DNA from: CAZIAK01 sp964537035
GTDB taxonomy: Bacteria > Planctomycetota > B15-G4
Length of the DNA stretch: 64,000 nucleotides
Assembly: GCA_964537035.1 (NCBI GenBank)
Contig: CAZIAK010000028.1
Coordinates: 5,218 to 69,217, forward strand
Direction: 5' to 3'
Positions 1 through 11,812 of this stretch are shown in pieces (within the stretch, counting starts at the first letter, position 1; every line of letters begins with the position of its first letter). The translations under genes and the position numbers were made by a program. The notes beneath the pieces were generated by a model that worked only from the letters and a program-made list of their open reading frames with translations, searched no databases and had not been told where the DNA came from.

Positions 1-1173
1 CATGGCGGCCACCAGATCGACGGCGATCTCGGGAGCCGAACGGGGGTCGGCCGCCGTCTCCTCCATCTCGCTCTTGCCGGCTTCCACGGAGTAGCGGGTC
101 TCCCAGGGCAGGAAGACGCGCCGGGAGAGCACACCCACGACCTCAGGGCAGGTGACCGCATCTTGGGACCAGTCGAGGTTCAGGGCGAAGAGGCGCAGCT
201 CGGCTCGATGGTGTGCGAGGCCCGCCGCGACCGGGGTGAACTCGGCCGCGTTCGCCGCCACGTACAGGGCATCCCGTCCCTGCCGATCGGTGAGCTCGTC
301 GAGTACGGGCAGCTGCCAGTATTGTCCCAGGGCCATGGCCAACGGAGCGGAGATCGGGCCCGTGGGGATGACCACCTCGGGCAGCAGGGCCCGGCTGTTG
401 AGCAGGTGGGCCAGGCGCTGCAGCAGGAAGGCCACCATGTCTGGCTTCAGGTCGAGCACCTCGAAGCGCCCGGCGAGAGAGCCGTCCTCGAAGTAGCCAC
501 CCGCCGTCTTGAGCAGCACGCCCCCATGCTGGATGTAGTGCCACTCTCTCAGGCCCAGGTCCGTGAGTTGCTCCGGCCAGTGGCTGGCCCGGCCCACCAG
601 GGCGTGGAGGGCGTCGAGATGTTGCCGCTGCCGGTCGTTGCTGCCCATCTCCTCGGCTGGGTCGAGCAGCTGGGCAGCCAGCTTTCGACGGCCCGCGTAG
701 AGGGCGGCCTCGGCCTGCAGCAAGAGCACGTCGAGGGTCTCTGACTCGGACAGATCGGGGCTGTTGGCCAGGGGCGCCAGGGTCGAGAGGCAGTCAGAGA
801 AGCGCCGCTCAAGAAAGCGGGCGTAGGCCAGCTCGCGCCGCACCGTGGCGGATTCGACCCCGTCCGGGGGCAGGGCCTTCAGCGACCGGAGCAGCAGGCC
901 AGCCCCCGCATCGGGGCGATCCTGGGCCACCAGGCGGTGTCCGAGGCAGAAGAGGTGCTCAGGATTGTCCGGATCGCCCCCTAGCTGCTCGAACAGCTCG
1001 GCGTCTTCGGCAGCGCCGAGCATGCGGCAGATGCGCCCGGCGGCCTCGATGGAATCTTGATGGCGGGGGTCACAGACCAGGGCATCGAGCAGGGTCGCCA
1101 GGGCCTTGCGGACCTGACCTGCGGCCACCTGCTCGACTGAGGTCTCGAAAAGTTGCTTGGCGTCGGTGGTCAC
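1..1173 (-). CDS. TPR-like repeat protein, C-terminus cut by window edge
   Basis: An open frame of 391 codons begins at a GTG at 1173 (MTTDAKQLFETS if read as Met) and runs without a stop to base 1, so the C-terminus is missing. The first ~200 residues are helical and rich in Ala, Leu and Arg with tetratricopeptide-like spacing (segments such as LLLRSLKALPPD and LLLQAEAALYAGRRKLAAQL). The next ~190 residues are a less repetitive domain that I do not recognise. A TAGAAT box lies 7 nt before the GTG and there is no Shine-Dalgarno sequence, which favours this start and a leaderless transcript. The gene diverges from parA. Function unknown; a scaffold or interaction role is only inferred from the repeats. 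Confidence 0.7.
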   Translation of the reverse strand, partial: MTTDAKQLFETSVEQVAAGQVRKALATLLDALVCDPRHQDSIEAAGRICRMLGAAEDAELFEQLGGDPDNPEHLFCLGHRLVAQDRPDAGAGLLLRSLKALPPDGVESATVRRELAYARFLERRFSDCLSTLAPLANSPDLSESETLDVLLLQAEAALYAGRRKLAAQLLDPAEEMGSNDRQRQHLDALHALVGRASHWPEQLTDLGLREWHYIQHGGVLLKTAGGYFEDGSLAGRFEVLDLKPDMVAFLLQRLAHLLNSRALLPEVVIPTGPISAPLAMALGQYWQLPVLDELTDRQGRDALYVAANAAEFTPVAAGLAHHRAELRLFALNLDWSQDAVTCPEVVGVLSRRVFLPWETRYSVEAGKSEMEETAADPRSAPEIAVDLVAAM

Positions 1174-1180
1174 GGCGGGG

Positions 1181-1186
1181 ATTCTA
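1181..1186 (-). promoter_or_regulatory. -10 box (TAGAAT) of the TPR gene, leaderless spacing
   Basis: On the minus strand TAGAAT is followed by 7 nt and then the GTG start at 1173. That spacing would put the transcription start at or next to the start codon. No convincing -35 hexamer is seen. Confidence 0.4.
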
Positions 1187-1249
1187 GCCCAATCTCCCTG
1201 TCTGGCGCTGCCACCGAGCGACGGTTGTGTGCAGCTGACACCGAGGTGA

Positions 1250-2227
1250 ATGGAGCCCATGAGACGCATCGCGGTCATCAACCAGAAGGGTGGCGTCGGC
1301 AAGACGACGACCACTGTCAACTTGGGAGCGGGATTCGCTCGCCTGGGTCGCTCCACGCTGATCTGCGATCTCGACCCCCAGTGCAACCTCACCGTGCATC
1401 TGGGCCTTGACCCGAACACGGTCGAAGCGTCCCTTTACGAGCTGTTCCACTCCCGGGCCGAGCTCAACGCGGTGGCCCGACCCACGGGTCAGAAGGGGCT
1501 CTCCGTGGCCCCGGCGTCGGTCGACCTGGCGGGCCTCGAGCTCGAGCTGGTGCACGAGGTCGGGCGCGAGGTCATCTTGCGGGACGCCTTCGACCGGCTC
1601 GACGACGACTCCTATGACTTCGTGCTGGTCGACTGCCCCCCGAGCCTGGGCCTGCTGTCGCTCAACGCCCTGGTGGCCTGCGACGAGTTGTTCGTGCCCA
1701 TCCAGGCCGAGTTCTTCGCGCTGCAGGGCCTGGGCAAGTTGATGGACGTGGTGCAGCTGGTGCGTCGGCGACTCAACCCGAACCTGCGCATCACTGGCAT
1801 GGTCAGCTGTCGCCATGACCCCTCGACCAATCTGAGCAAGGCCGTGATCGCCGACATCAAGTCGCACTTCGGCTCGATCTTCCAAGACACGGTCATTCGC
1901 CGCAACGTGAAGCTGGCCGAGGCGCCCAGTCACGGCAAGACCATCTTCGAGTACGACGCAGAGTGCCCTGGAGCAGTGGACTACCTGGCCCTTGCGCAAG
2001 AGCTGCTGGGCCAGAAAGATAGGGCCCCTGAAACAGCCGCACCCTCTGTGGCTGTCGACGCCCCCGAAACCGTGGCGGAGACCGCGCCACCCAGCGAACC
2101 CTCTGCTGAAGCCGTGGTCGAGACACCTGCAGCCGTCGAGGCCGAGACCCCGGCGGCCAGCGACTCCACGACGAAACAGACCAAGACCCGCGATGCCAGC
2201 GGTGGCACGCCCGAGACCGAGAAATGA
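1250..2227 (+). CDS. parA: ParA/Soj-family ATPase with Pro/Ala/Glu-rich C-terminal tail
   Basis: This is a deviant Walker-A ATPase of the ParA/MinD family that partitions chromosomes or other cargo by ATP-dependent DNA binding. The signature KGGVGKTTT lies at about residues 13-21, the catalytic DLDPQ motif follows near residue 43, and DCPPSLG lies near residue 127. The ParA fold ends near residue 257; the last ~70 residues are a low-complexity Ala/Pro/Glu/Thr tail, unusual for the family. The start at 1250 has GAGG only 3 nt upstream; an ATG at 1259 (MRRIAV) is equally plausible. No parB follows, and the stop overlaps lpxK (ATGATGA), so this may be an orphan ParA or parB lies elsewhere. Confidence 0.88.
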   Translation: MEPMRRIAVINQKGGVGKTTTTVNLGAGFARLGRSTLICDLDPQCNLTVHLGLDPNTVEASLYELFHSRAELNAVARPTGQKGLSVAPASVDLAGLELELVHEVGREVILRDAFDRLDDDSYDFVLVDCPPSLGLLSLNALVACDELFVPIQAEFFALQGLGKLMDVVQLVRRRLNPNLRITGMVSCRHDPSTNLSKAVIADIKSHFGSIFQDTVIRRNVKLAEAPSHGKTIFEYDAECPGAVDYLALAQELLGQKDRAPETAAPSVAVDAPETVAETAPPSEPSAEAVVETPAAVEAETPAASDSTTKQTKTRDASGGTPETEK

Positions 2228-3249
2228 TGACCAGCCTTTCGCAGCGCCTGCTGTCCCGTGAGACCTCGCCACTGATCCTGGTGCTGCGGTTGGTGTTGGC
2301 GCCCCTGCAACTGATCTACATGCTCTTGAGCAGCACCAAGAACGCCCTGTACGACGGGGGGCTGCTGACGCCTCGCAAGGTCGACGTGCCGGTGATCTCG
2401 GTGGGCAACATCACCGTGGGCGGCACGGGCAAGACGCCCCTGGTCATCGAGCTGGCCCGGCGTGCCCTGGCCGCTGGCAAGAAGGTGGCCGTGGTCACCC
2501 GGGGCTATGGCGCGGCTGCGGATGACTCCGGGCGCTCAGACGAGGTGCGGCTCATCGCCGACCGGGTGCCTGAGGCGATCCTGGTGGTCTCTCCCGACAA
2601 GGCGCTGGGGGCTCGTGAAGCGGTGGACGAGGGAGCCGAGGTGATCCTCCTCGATGACGGCTTCCAGCATCGCCGCCTCCACCGCGATCTCGACATCGCC
2701 GTGGTCGACGCCCGGGCTCCCTATGGCAACGGCTTTCAGCTGCCCCTGGGTGGGCTCCGCGAGTCTCCCTCTGGTCTGGGCCGCGCCGACCTGGCAGTGC
2801 TGACCCACACCGATGGGCTTGAGCCGGCTGAGCTGAGCGCGGCCATCGTGCGCCTGCGCTCCTGCCGCCGCGATCTGCCAGTGGTCCTGGCTCACCACCG
2901 CCCCCTGGGCGTGCGCTCGGTGACGGCCGAGACCCTCGACCCGCTGACCAACCTGGCCGGGCTCGACATCTTCTTGTTCTGTGGCATCGCGTCGCCGGAC
3001 GCCTTCGCCCAGACCGTCTCTGGCTTGGGCGCAGAGGTGAAGGGCCTGATGGGCTTCGGAGATCACCACGCCTTCACCGCCGCTGATATGGCCCAGGTGC
3101 GAGCCGAAGCTGGCACGGCCCAGCTGCTCTGCACCGAGAAAGATGCGGGCAAGGTCGGACAGATCCCCGGCTGCGATGACGTGCTCTGCCTGGCCATCGA
3201 TCTCGAACTCGACGGCGAGATGCCCGTGCTTCCGGGCATCGACGGCTGA
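2224..3249 (+). CDS. lpxK: Tetraacyldisaccharide 4'-kinase (lipid A synthesis)
   Basis: LpxK phosphorylates the 4' position of the lipid A disaccharide at the inner membrane. The 341-residue length fits the family. A short N-terminal hydrophobic segment (about residues 10-40) is followed by the P-loop motif GNITVGGTGKTPLV at about residues 60-73 and the DDGFQHRRLHRDLDI segment typical of LpxK. The ATG overlaps the parA stop codon, implying translational coupling. Its presence is the best single evidence for an LPS-containing outer membrane. Identity is secure; the coupling to parA rather than to other lpx genes is unusual. Confidence 0.93.
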   Translation: MMTSLSQRLLSRETSPLILVLRLVLAPLQLIYMLLSSTKNALYDGGLLTPRKVDVPVISVGNITVGGTGKTPLVIELARRALAAGKKVAVVTRGYGAAADDSGRSDEVRLIADRVPEAILVVSPDKALGAREAVDEGAEVILLDDGFQHRRLHRDLDIAVVDARAPYGNGFQLPLGGLRESPSGLGRADLAVLTHTDGLEPAELSAAIVRLRSCRRDLPVVLAHHRPLGVRSVTAETLDPLTNLAGLDIFLFCGIASPDAFAQTVSGLGAEVKGLMGFGDHHAFTAADMAQVRAEAGTAQLLCTEKDAGKVGQIPGCDDVLCLAIDLELDGEMPVLPGIDG

Positions 3250-3254
3250 CCCCG

Positions 3255-4838
3255 GTGAAGGCGGGGCAGGGCGTGACGGCCACCGACAGGGTGGACCCGC
3301 GCTCCGGCCGAGGGCAGTGGCTGCTGGCGTTGCTGCTCACTGTGGGCGGCATGGTCGTGGCGGCGGTCGGCATGTCTCCCGATCTGGACGGGCCCTGGCA
3401 GCGGGGCTGGAAGGCCCACAACGGCGGGCGCTATGCGCTGATCGCTCGCAACTACGCCCGCTGGGGTTTGAGCCACGCCGGGGCTGCGCCCCTGATGGAC
3501 ATGGCTCCCGCCTCGGGACGGCCGCCGCCCGCCGATGGGCTCGACCCCTACGCGCACCACCCGCCCGGGGTGATGATGGTGACCGGCATCGCGTTCAAGC
3601 TGCTGGGTCCATCTGAGCGTCTGGCCCGGCTGCTCTCCTTCATGGCCACCCTATCCAGCCTGGCCGTCCTGGCCCTGCTCGTAGGGACGGTCTCGACGCC
3701 CTTGGCTGGCGGGGCCGCAGCCCTGCTCTGCGGCGCCATGCCCATGACCGTGGTCTTCGGCACCCACGTCGAGGTCCAGGGCCCCCTGGTGTTGCTCTGC
3801 GGGCTGGCCACCCTGCTGGCCTACGCCCGACTGCTCCAGGGCGGCGCGCGTCGACCCTGGCTCCTGGCCTGGATGGTCGCCCTGGCCGCTGCGTCCTGGT
3901 TCGACTGGTTCGGCCTCTACTACGGCGCGGGGTGCGCCGCACACGCCTTGCTCAGCCGGCGGGGCCTGGGGCTTTGGGCCGCCCTGGGCGGTTGGGTCGC
4001 GGTCTTGTTCGGGGGCTGGCTGGCCTGGCTTTCGAACCTCCCTGGCATGTCCTGGCGCCGTGTCCTGGGGGCGGCGGGCGTGCGGGTCGATGGGGGCGTG
4101 GGAGCCATGGAGGGGTCCATCGGCGAGGCCCTCGGGCCCTGGATTACGTCCAGCATGGAGCTGCTGCCCCTCTGGCCCCTGCTGCTCGCTGCGCTGTGTT
4201 TCTCCGCCTTGCGACCAGGATCTTCTCGGTCGGCCTCTGCTCTGGGTGTGCGCTGGCTGCTGCTGTTGCTGCTCGCACCGCCCCTGGTTCACTGTCTGCT
4301 CTTCCCCGCCGGGATGCTGTTGCACAGCTACTGGCTTTTCGCCTTGCCCCCGGCTTTGGCAGCGGGGTTGGCCCTGGGACTGGCCCGGCTGCGCCCTGGG
4401 GCCTGCCTGGCTGCCGTCGTGCTGGGGGCTGTGGGCCTCGTCAGTCAGTGGGCTGGGGCTGCTGAAGAGATCGACCTTCTGCCCGCCATGCTGGGGCAGG
4501 CCATGGAGCAGCACACGGCCCCGGGCGACGGGGTGCTGACCAACTTCGAGGTCAACGTGCTCTGGGACGGCATGGAGGTGGGGGACTACATCGTCTCCCG
4601 GCCCGAGATCAGCTACTACGCCGACAGGCCGGTCCGCGGAGGCATTCGGGGCGATGGCCAGGGGCGCGCGGTCGACCTGGGGCAGGCCCTGGCTCTGCTG
4701 CCCTCGGCCCGCTGGTTCGTGCTCTGGCCAGACGCCGGTGACCCGGCCCTGCCCCAGGCCCTCGACGCCTTGGGCGGCCCGCCCCCCGTGTCCCTGAGCG
4801 GCGACCCCCAGGTCTTGCTCTACCGCCTGCGCCCCTGA
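3255..4838 (+). CDS. Polytopic membrane glycosyltransferase, GT39/ArnT-like
   Basis: A 527-residue protein with roughly ten hydrophobic segments, starting at a GTG five bases after the lpxK stop. After the first membrane segment comes an acidic/aromatic loop (NGGRYALIARNYARWG) and then YAHHPPGVMM near residue 100, which resembles the HHPP motif of the PMT_2/ArnT group that transfers sugars from polyprenyl-phosphate donors to lipid or protein acceptors on the periplasmic face. The C-terminal ~100 residues are soluble. Being next to lpxK, it might modify lipid A or another envelope glycan, but the acceptor cannot be inferred. Confident on membrane GT, low on substrate. Confidence 0.72.
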   Translation: MKAGQGVTATDRVDPRSGRGQWLLALLLTVGGMVVAAVGMSPDLDGPWQRGWKAHNGGRYALIARNYARWGLSHAGAAPLMDMAPASGRPPPADGLDPYAHHPPGVMMVTGIAFKLLGPSERLARLLSFMATLSSLAVLALLVGTVSTPLAGGAAALLCGAMPMTVVFGTHVEVQGPLVLLCGLATLLAYARLLQGGARRPWLLAWMVALAAASWFDWFGLYYGAGCAAHALLSRRGLGLWAALGGWVAVLFGGWLAWLSNLPGMSWRRVLGAAGVRVDGGVGAMEGSIGEALGPWITSSMELLPLWPLLLAALCFSALRPGSSRSASALGVRWLLLLLLAPPLVHCLLFPAGMLLHSYWLFALPPALAAGLALGLARLRPGACLAAVVLGAVGLVSQWAGAAEEIDLLPAMLGQAMEQHTAPGDGVLTNFEVNVLWDGMEVGDYIVSRPEISYYADRPVRGGIRGDGQGRAVDLGQALALLPSARWFVLWPDAGDPALPQALDALGGPPPVSLSGDPQVLLYRLRP

Positions 4839-4845
4839 TCAGCCG

Positions 4846-4910
4846 ATGAGCTTGATCAGATCTTCGACCCATGCCGCGGCTCCCCGATGCCGACCACAGG
4901 ATTCCATGCG

Positions 4911-4914
<4 letters not shown>
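4846..4914 (+). CDS. Possible 22-codon leader ORF overlapping the gdhA start
   Basis: An ATG at 4846 opens a 22-codon frame whose TGA overlaps the gdhA ATG at 4911 (ATGA). Both starts read GATGAGCTTGA, so the first codons of gdhA are echoed in the small frame (MSLI against MSLT). There is no clear Shine-Dalgarno sequence. It could be a leader peptide, a small duplication, or chance. Confidence 0.2.
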
Positions 4915-6197
<1,283 letters not shown>

Positions 6198-6334
6198 TTC
6201 TGGCGGCTTGGCGAGGGGCTTGAGAGAGGCCGGGCCTGCCCAGCAGGGGGAATCGAAGGCTGACCGAAAGGGCTGGATGTGGTGTCATGGGGGGTCGGTT
6301 GTCACCCTCCGTTTCTCTGTGTCAGGTCACCCTC

Positions 6335-8140
<1,806 letters not shown>

Positions 8141-8194
8141 CGGGTTTTGATGGGGGATTGCTGGAACTGCTGGTGGGGTGCTGCGGGCTGGCCT

Positions 8195-8275
8195 GTCTTT
8201 CGCCAGGGGGGCCGTGTCGCTCAGACAGATCGGCTGGCGCCTCAACAGTCGCGCCAGCCCCCCCAGGCGCAAGAG
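8195..8275 (+). repeat. Dispersed hairpin repeat, copy 1 (degenerate)
   Basis: The left arm (8195-8211) and right arm (8259-8275) pair at 14 of 17 positions and end in G6 and C6 runs. The core between them starts CCGTGTCGCTCAGACAG and matches the 47-nt core of the copies at 31582 and 53211 with several changes. The surroundings, about 250 bp between the convergent typA and radical SAM genes, hold nothing else I recognise, and the conserved tail found beside other copies is missing here. Confidence 0.7.
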
Positions 8276-8391
8276 CCCCCACGATGCCTGGCTGCATGCA
8301 CTCACCCCGAGCGCCCAGTCGACAGACGATCTTGGCCCCCGCGCCGTGCAGTGGATCTCTCCACGATGGAGGGCGGTGCCCCCCAAGAACC

Positions 8392-9702
8392 CTACTGCCC
8401 GCGAGTCACAGCCTCGGAGATCGTCTTGCGAGTGCGCACCCACTCCTGGCGCTTCTCTGGCAGATCCGGCTCGGTCTTCAAGATCTGTCGCTCGATCTTG
8501 CGCGGCAGCTTGAAGCCTCGCTCGTAGAGCACGAAGGGCATGTGGGGTTTGATGCACTTGGCGCAGGTGTACTTCGTGTCCATCTCTTCGCGAGGTGTCT
8601 TGAAGTTGGCCATGCGCCGCAAGGAGCGGTAGATGTCGCTGTTCCAGAACTGGGCGAACTCTTCGCGGCTCTGGCCTTCCCAGCGAGCCAGGTCGTGGCT
8701 GGGTTCAGTGGTGCCGTCGCAGCAGGGCAGGATGCTGGCGTCCCAGTTGAAGAAGATCGAACGGTAGAGCCAGGAGCAAGAGCTCACGTCGGCGGTGGGG
8801 CGCTTGGAGTTCTCTTCGACGGCGCGTTCACCCCGAGCCACGGCCTGGTCTTCTTCTGAGATGGCCACGCCAGGGCTGGCCTTGACCTTGCCCTCGCCTG
8901 AGTTGGCGTCGCTGACCTCGTCGTCTCGCCGGGGCCGCCACTCTTCCTTGTGCTCGGGTGGGATGTTCGGGTTGATGAAGCGGATCGCGTTGACGCCGAT
9001 CTCCTTCGCCATCTGGCGAGCCAGGGGGATCTCGTGCTGGTTGTGGCTGAAGCGCAAGAACTGCCAGTCGACGAAGGGCAGCTTCTTGCCCAGACGACGC
9101 TTGGCTTCGACAATGGCCCGCATGTTCTCCTGGACCTTGTGGAAGTTGCCGCCCACGTTGTACTTGATGTAGGTCTCGGGGCTGGCGCCGTGGCAGCTGA
9201 CGATCAGGTGTTCGAGCCCGCAGGTCACCAGCTTCTCAGCGTCTTCTTTCTTGAAGGCCGCCAGGTTGCAGCTGATGGTCACGCCGATGTTCTTGTCGGC
9301 GGCGTAGCGGATGAACTCGTACACGTCGGGGTAGATGACCGGCTCGCCCGAACCGTACATGTTCATGCGCAGGGTGGTGGGCGCCAGCACATCGATGACC
9401 CGTTTGTAGGTGTCGATGTCCATCTTGCCGAAGCCTCGCCCATCGGCGCTGATCTCACTGCGATCGCGGTCGAGGCAGAAGGGGCACTCGAGGTTGCAGA
9501 CGTTCGTCGATTCGAGCTTCAGGACATACGGAAACCCTCCCACGACGTCAGACCCCCGCCAGCGAGACCACTCGACGCGAGCCAGGTTCAGCAGCTTGCG
9601 CGGGGTCATGTGGCGAGTGAGGGAGTAGGCGTACCGGCTGAGGATCTTGACGTTCGTCAGCGTCGGGCCGGTGGTAGCGAGGACGAAATTGAACAGCTTC
9701 AT
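8392..9702 (-). CDS. Radical SAM protein with C-terminal SPASM-like domain
   Basis: A 436-residue radical SAM enzyme. The CX3CX2C cluster (CNLECPFC) is at residues 69-76, and the GSGEP motif follows. The C-terminal third has further cysteines (SSCSW, ILPCCDG, CAKC) in the arrangement of SPASM/twitch domains that bind auxiliary Fe-S clusters. A charged insertion rich in Glu, Asp and Ser interrupts the protein before that domain. The start at 9702 (MKLFNF) is preferred over an ATG 21 bases upstream because TACGAT sits 9 nt before it. No precursor-peptide gene is visible nearby, so a peptide-maturase role is not supported; the substrate is unknown. Confidence 0.82.
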   Translation of the reverse strand: MKLFNFVLATTGPTLTNVKILSRYAYSLTRHMTPRKLLNLARVEWSRWRGSDVVGGFPYVLKLESTNVCNLECPFCLDRDRSEISADGRGFGKMDIDTYKRVIDVLAPTTLRMNMYGSGEPVIYPDVYEFIRYAADKNIGVTISCNLAAFKKEDAEKLVTCGLEHLIVSCHGASPETYIKYNVGGNFHKVQENMRAIVEAKRRLGKKLPFVDWQFLRFSHNQHEIPLARQMAKEIGVNAIRFINPNIPPEHKEEWRPRRDDEVSDANSGEGKVKASPGVAISEEDQAVARGERAVEENSKRPTADVSSCSWLYRSIFFNWDASILPCCDGTTEPSHDLARWEGQSREEFAQFWNSDIYRSLRRMANFKTPREEMDTKYTCAKCIKPHMPFVLYERGFKLPRKIERQILKTEPDLPEKRQEWVRTRKTISEAVTRGQ

Positions 9703-9711
9703 AGGGGGTTG

Positions 9712-9717
9712 ATCGTA
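9712..9717 (-). promoter_or_regulatory. -10 box (TACGAT) of the radical SAM gene
   Basis: Minus-strand TACGAT lies 9 nt before the ATG at 9702, close enough for a leaderless or almost leaderless mRNA. Confidence 0.4.
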
Positions 9718-9867
9718 ACCCACCCTGGGTGAGGCGCCAACCGGATGTCAGTGTCCCTCTCTGTGTGCCCGGGCCGTCGCACCCACTCGGGAGTGCCAGC
9801 TGAGGAGCTGGCCTGGAAGTCGTTTTTTCGTGGGCATCTCCCCCGGGCGCGGCCGCAGTACCGGCTG

Positions 9868-11667
9868 CTAGCTCTGCTGCGCGCCGAGAAGGGCCAGGAC
9901 GGCGTAGGCGGTGCAGAGCGGGGGGGCGCCCTCCAGCCAGCGGGCGGAGTGCTCGTTGATCCATGAGCCATCGATCCGTTGTTCTTGGCGCAGGTGCTGG
10001 TCGAGGCGGTGGCGCCAATCGATGGTGTTTCCCTCTGAATCGACCAGGTCGCTGTCGAGCAGATGCAGGGTGCGGGCCATGGCAAGGTAGTAGTAGTAGC
10101 GGCCGTCGGACCCGCGAGTCGGGTCAGCGAAGCCCGGATTGGTCTCAAGGGTGAAGTGGTCGGCGAGCCAGCGGACGGCCGCAGAGACCCGTGCGTCTTC
10201 TTTGCTGAGACCGCAGATCAGGAACGATTTGGTCAAGGCATAGGTCATGGAGCCGTAGGAACGCGCCGTGTAGTGCCCGTCTCCCAGGTCATCTTCGCCC
10301 GCGGGGCTGTTGCCGGGCATGTAGGTGGCGCCTCCGTCCGTGCCTGACACCATGGTGCCGCCGGCAGCGCGTGGCCAGCTGTTCGCGGCGACCTCGCCCA
10401 GGTTCTGGTTGCGCTCCAGAAAGGGCAGGGCCTGGCGGAAGAAGCGGGAGTCTGTCGGTTCGCCTGCACGCTTGGCGGCCTCCAGGGCCATGTGCGTGTT
10501 GGACAGGTCGGGCCGCTCATCGCCGCCGTAGCCCACGCCACCGAAGTGGGGGTCAGCTTCGGAGGAGTAGCCCTCGCCAGCGTCGGCCTGGACATCCACC
10601 AAGAACTGCCTGGCACCGTCGATGAGCGGTCGGTCTTGCTCTCGGCCACCGTCGATCAGGGCTTCAATGGCCACCGAGGTGGTGTAGACCTTCACGCCGT
10701 AGTCGTAGATGCCGCCGTCGATGCGGGCCTGGGAGGCCAGGAAGTCGAGCCCGGCGTCTACGTAGTCGGGCCGCTCTCGGCCCAGCTGGTCGCTGGCGCC
10801 CATGACCGCAGACAGGCAGAGGGCGGTGATGCCCGGTTCGGGGCCGTCCCAGCCCGGGAGACCCAGTCCGAAGGTGCCCCCGTCTTGATGGGCGGCGAAC
10901 CAAGCCAGGCCCTGCTCGAGGGAGCGGGCCAGGTCCAGAGGCTGTTCGACCTTCTCTGGCAGAGGCGGCACCTCGAAGGCATGAGGCGCCCCGTCGGGCA
11001 GGCCATGAAGGGTGATGACCAGGGCCAGGGCGTCGAGCAGTTCGGCCAGTGAAAGATCGCCCCACACCTGGGGTAGCTCGGGGCGTTCCTCGGGCGTCAG
11101 ACCTCGCAGTCTGGCAGCCCGAGCCCAGCGGGACCAGGCCAAGGTCTCCTCGGGAGATGGCGGCTCAACCGCCTCGGGCTGCTCGGCCAGCAGGGTCAGC
11201 AAGGCAGGGCTGTGGTCGCCTGCCGGCAGGTCGTCTGGCCAATCGACCGGCAGCTGGGTCTGTCCCCGCAGGGCTAGAAGTGCGATCTCGTCTGTGGCCG
11301 GAAAGGGCTTGGCGGCGAGGCGCTGCAGGGCCCGGTCGCGGGCGCTGCGCAGGGAGGGGGTGACCGAGCTGGCCAGGGCCAGGGCGACCCAACTCTCGGA
11401 CAAGGCACCGGGCTCGGCGCCGGCGATCAGCTCGGCGGCGCGGCGGAAGAACGGGCCGTCGAGCTCGTTGTAGCGTCGGGGTGACCGGGCCAGCAGATCC
11501 AGGACCCTGGCGGTGTCCTCCAGGCTGTCACCGTAGCTCCAGTCGGCGTTCTGATGGCTGCGTACCCGGCGCACCAGATCGTCAGCCAGGCCCTTTGTGT
11601 CCTGCTGGGCGGTGGTAGAGCTGAGGGTCAGCAGAGTGCCAAGAACGAAGAGAATGGCCAGGCGCAT
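9868..11667 (-). CDS. Secreted squalene-cyclase/prenyltransferase-like repeat protein
   Basis: A 599-residue protein with a clear N-terminal signal peptide (hydrophobic residues 3-18, then SSTTAQQ). The mature part shows repeated alpha/alpha-barrel units: VRRVRSHQNADWSYGDS near the N-terminus and WFAAHQDGGTFGLGLPGWD, LDFLASQARIDGGIYDYG and LRQEQRIDGSWINE further on, the QxxDGSW-type repeats of the prenyltransferase and squalene-oxidase superfamily. Export and the lack of an obvious DxDD cyclase motif argue against sterol or hopanoid cyclisation; an extracytoplasmic binding role is more likely but unproven. GGAG lies about 10 nt before the ATG. It precedes the HEAT-repeat gene's 3' end on the same strand. 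Confidence 0.75.
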   Translation of the reverse strand: MRLAILFVLGTLLTLSSTTAQQDTKGLADDLVRRVRSHQNADWSYGDSLEDTARVLDLLARSPRRYNELDGPFFRRAAELIAGAEPGALSESWVALALASSVTPSLRSARDRALQRLAAKPFPATDEIALLALRGQTQLPVDWPDDLPAGDHSPALLTLLAEQPEAVEPPSPEETLAWSRWARAARLRGLTPEERPELPQVWGDLSLAELLDALALVITLHGLPDGAPHAFEVPPLPEKVEQPLDLARSLEQGLAWFAAHQDGGTFGLGLPGWDGPEPGITALCLSAVMGASDQLGRERPDYVDAGLDFLASQARIDGGIYDYGVKVYTTSVAIEALIDGGREQDRPLIDGARQFLVDVQADAGEGYSSEADPHFGGVGYGGDERPDLSNTHMALEAAKRAGEPTDSRFFRQALPFLERNQNLGEVAANSWPRAAGGTMVSGTDGGATYMPGNSPAGEDDLGDGHYTARSYGSMTYALTKSFLICGLSKEDARVSAAVRWLADHFTLETNPGFADPTRGSDGRYYYYLAMARTLHLLDSDLVDSEGNTIDWRHRLDQHLRQEQRIDGSWINEHSARWLEGAPPLCTAYAVLALLGAQQS

Positions 11668-11812
11668 GGAACCCGCTCCGAGAGATCTTGAAGACGCGAG
11701 CCCGAAGCCGCCGGGTGCGCCGAGCGCGGGGTCGCCTCCGCGCCGTCGTACCGTATAGACCCGTTGCGGCCGAGGTCTACCTGGGAGACGGCCAGGAATC
11801 CTCAGGCCGTGC

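Noticed and set aside
8392..9702. RiPP maturase with nearby precursor peptide
   Set aside because: No short conserved frame with a leader-core layout lies next to the radical SAM gene.
9724..9867. Terminator-like CCAGCT/AGCTGG stem and T6 run
   Set aside because: The T-run is on the plus strand and 10 or more nt away, while both neighbouring genes are on the minus strand.
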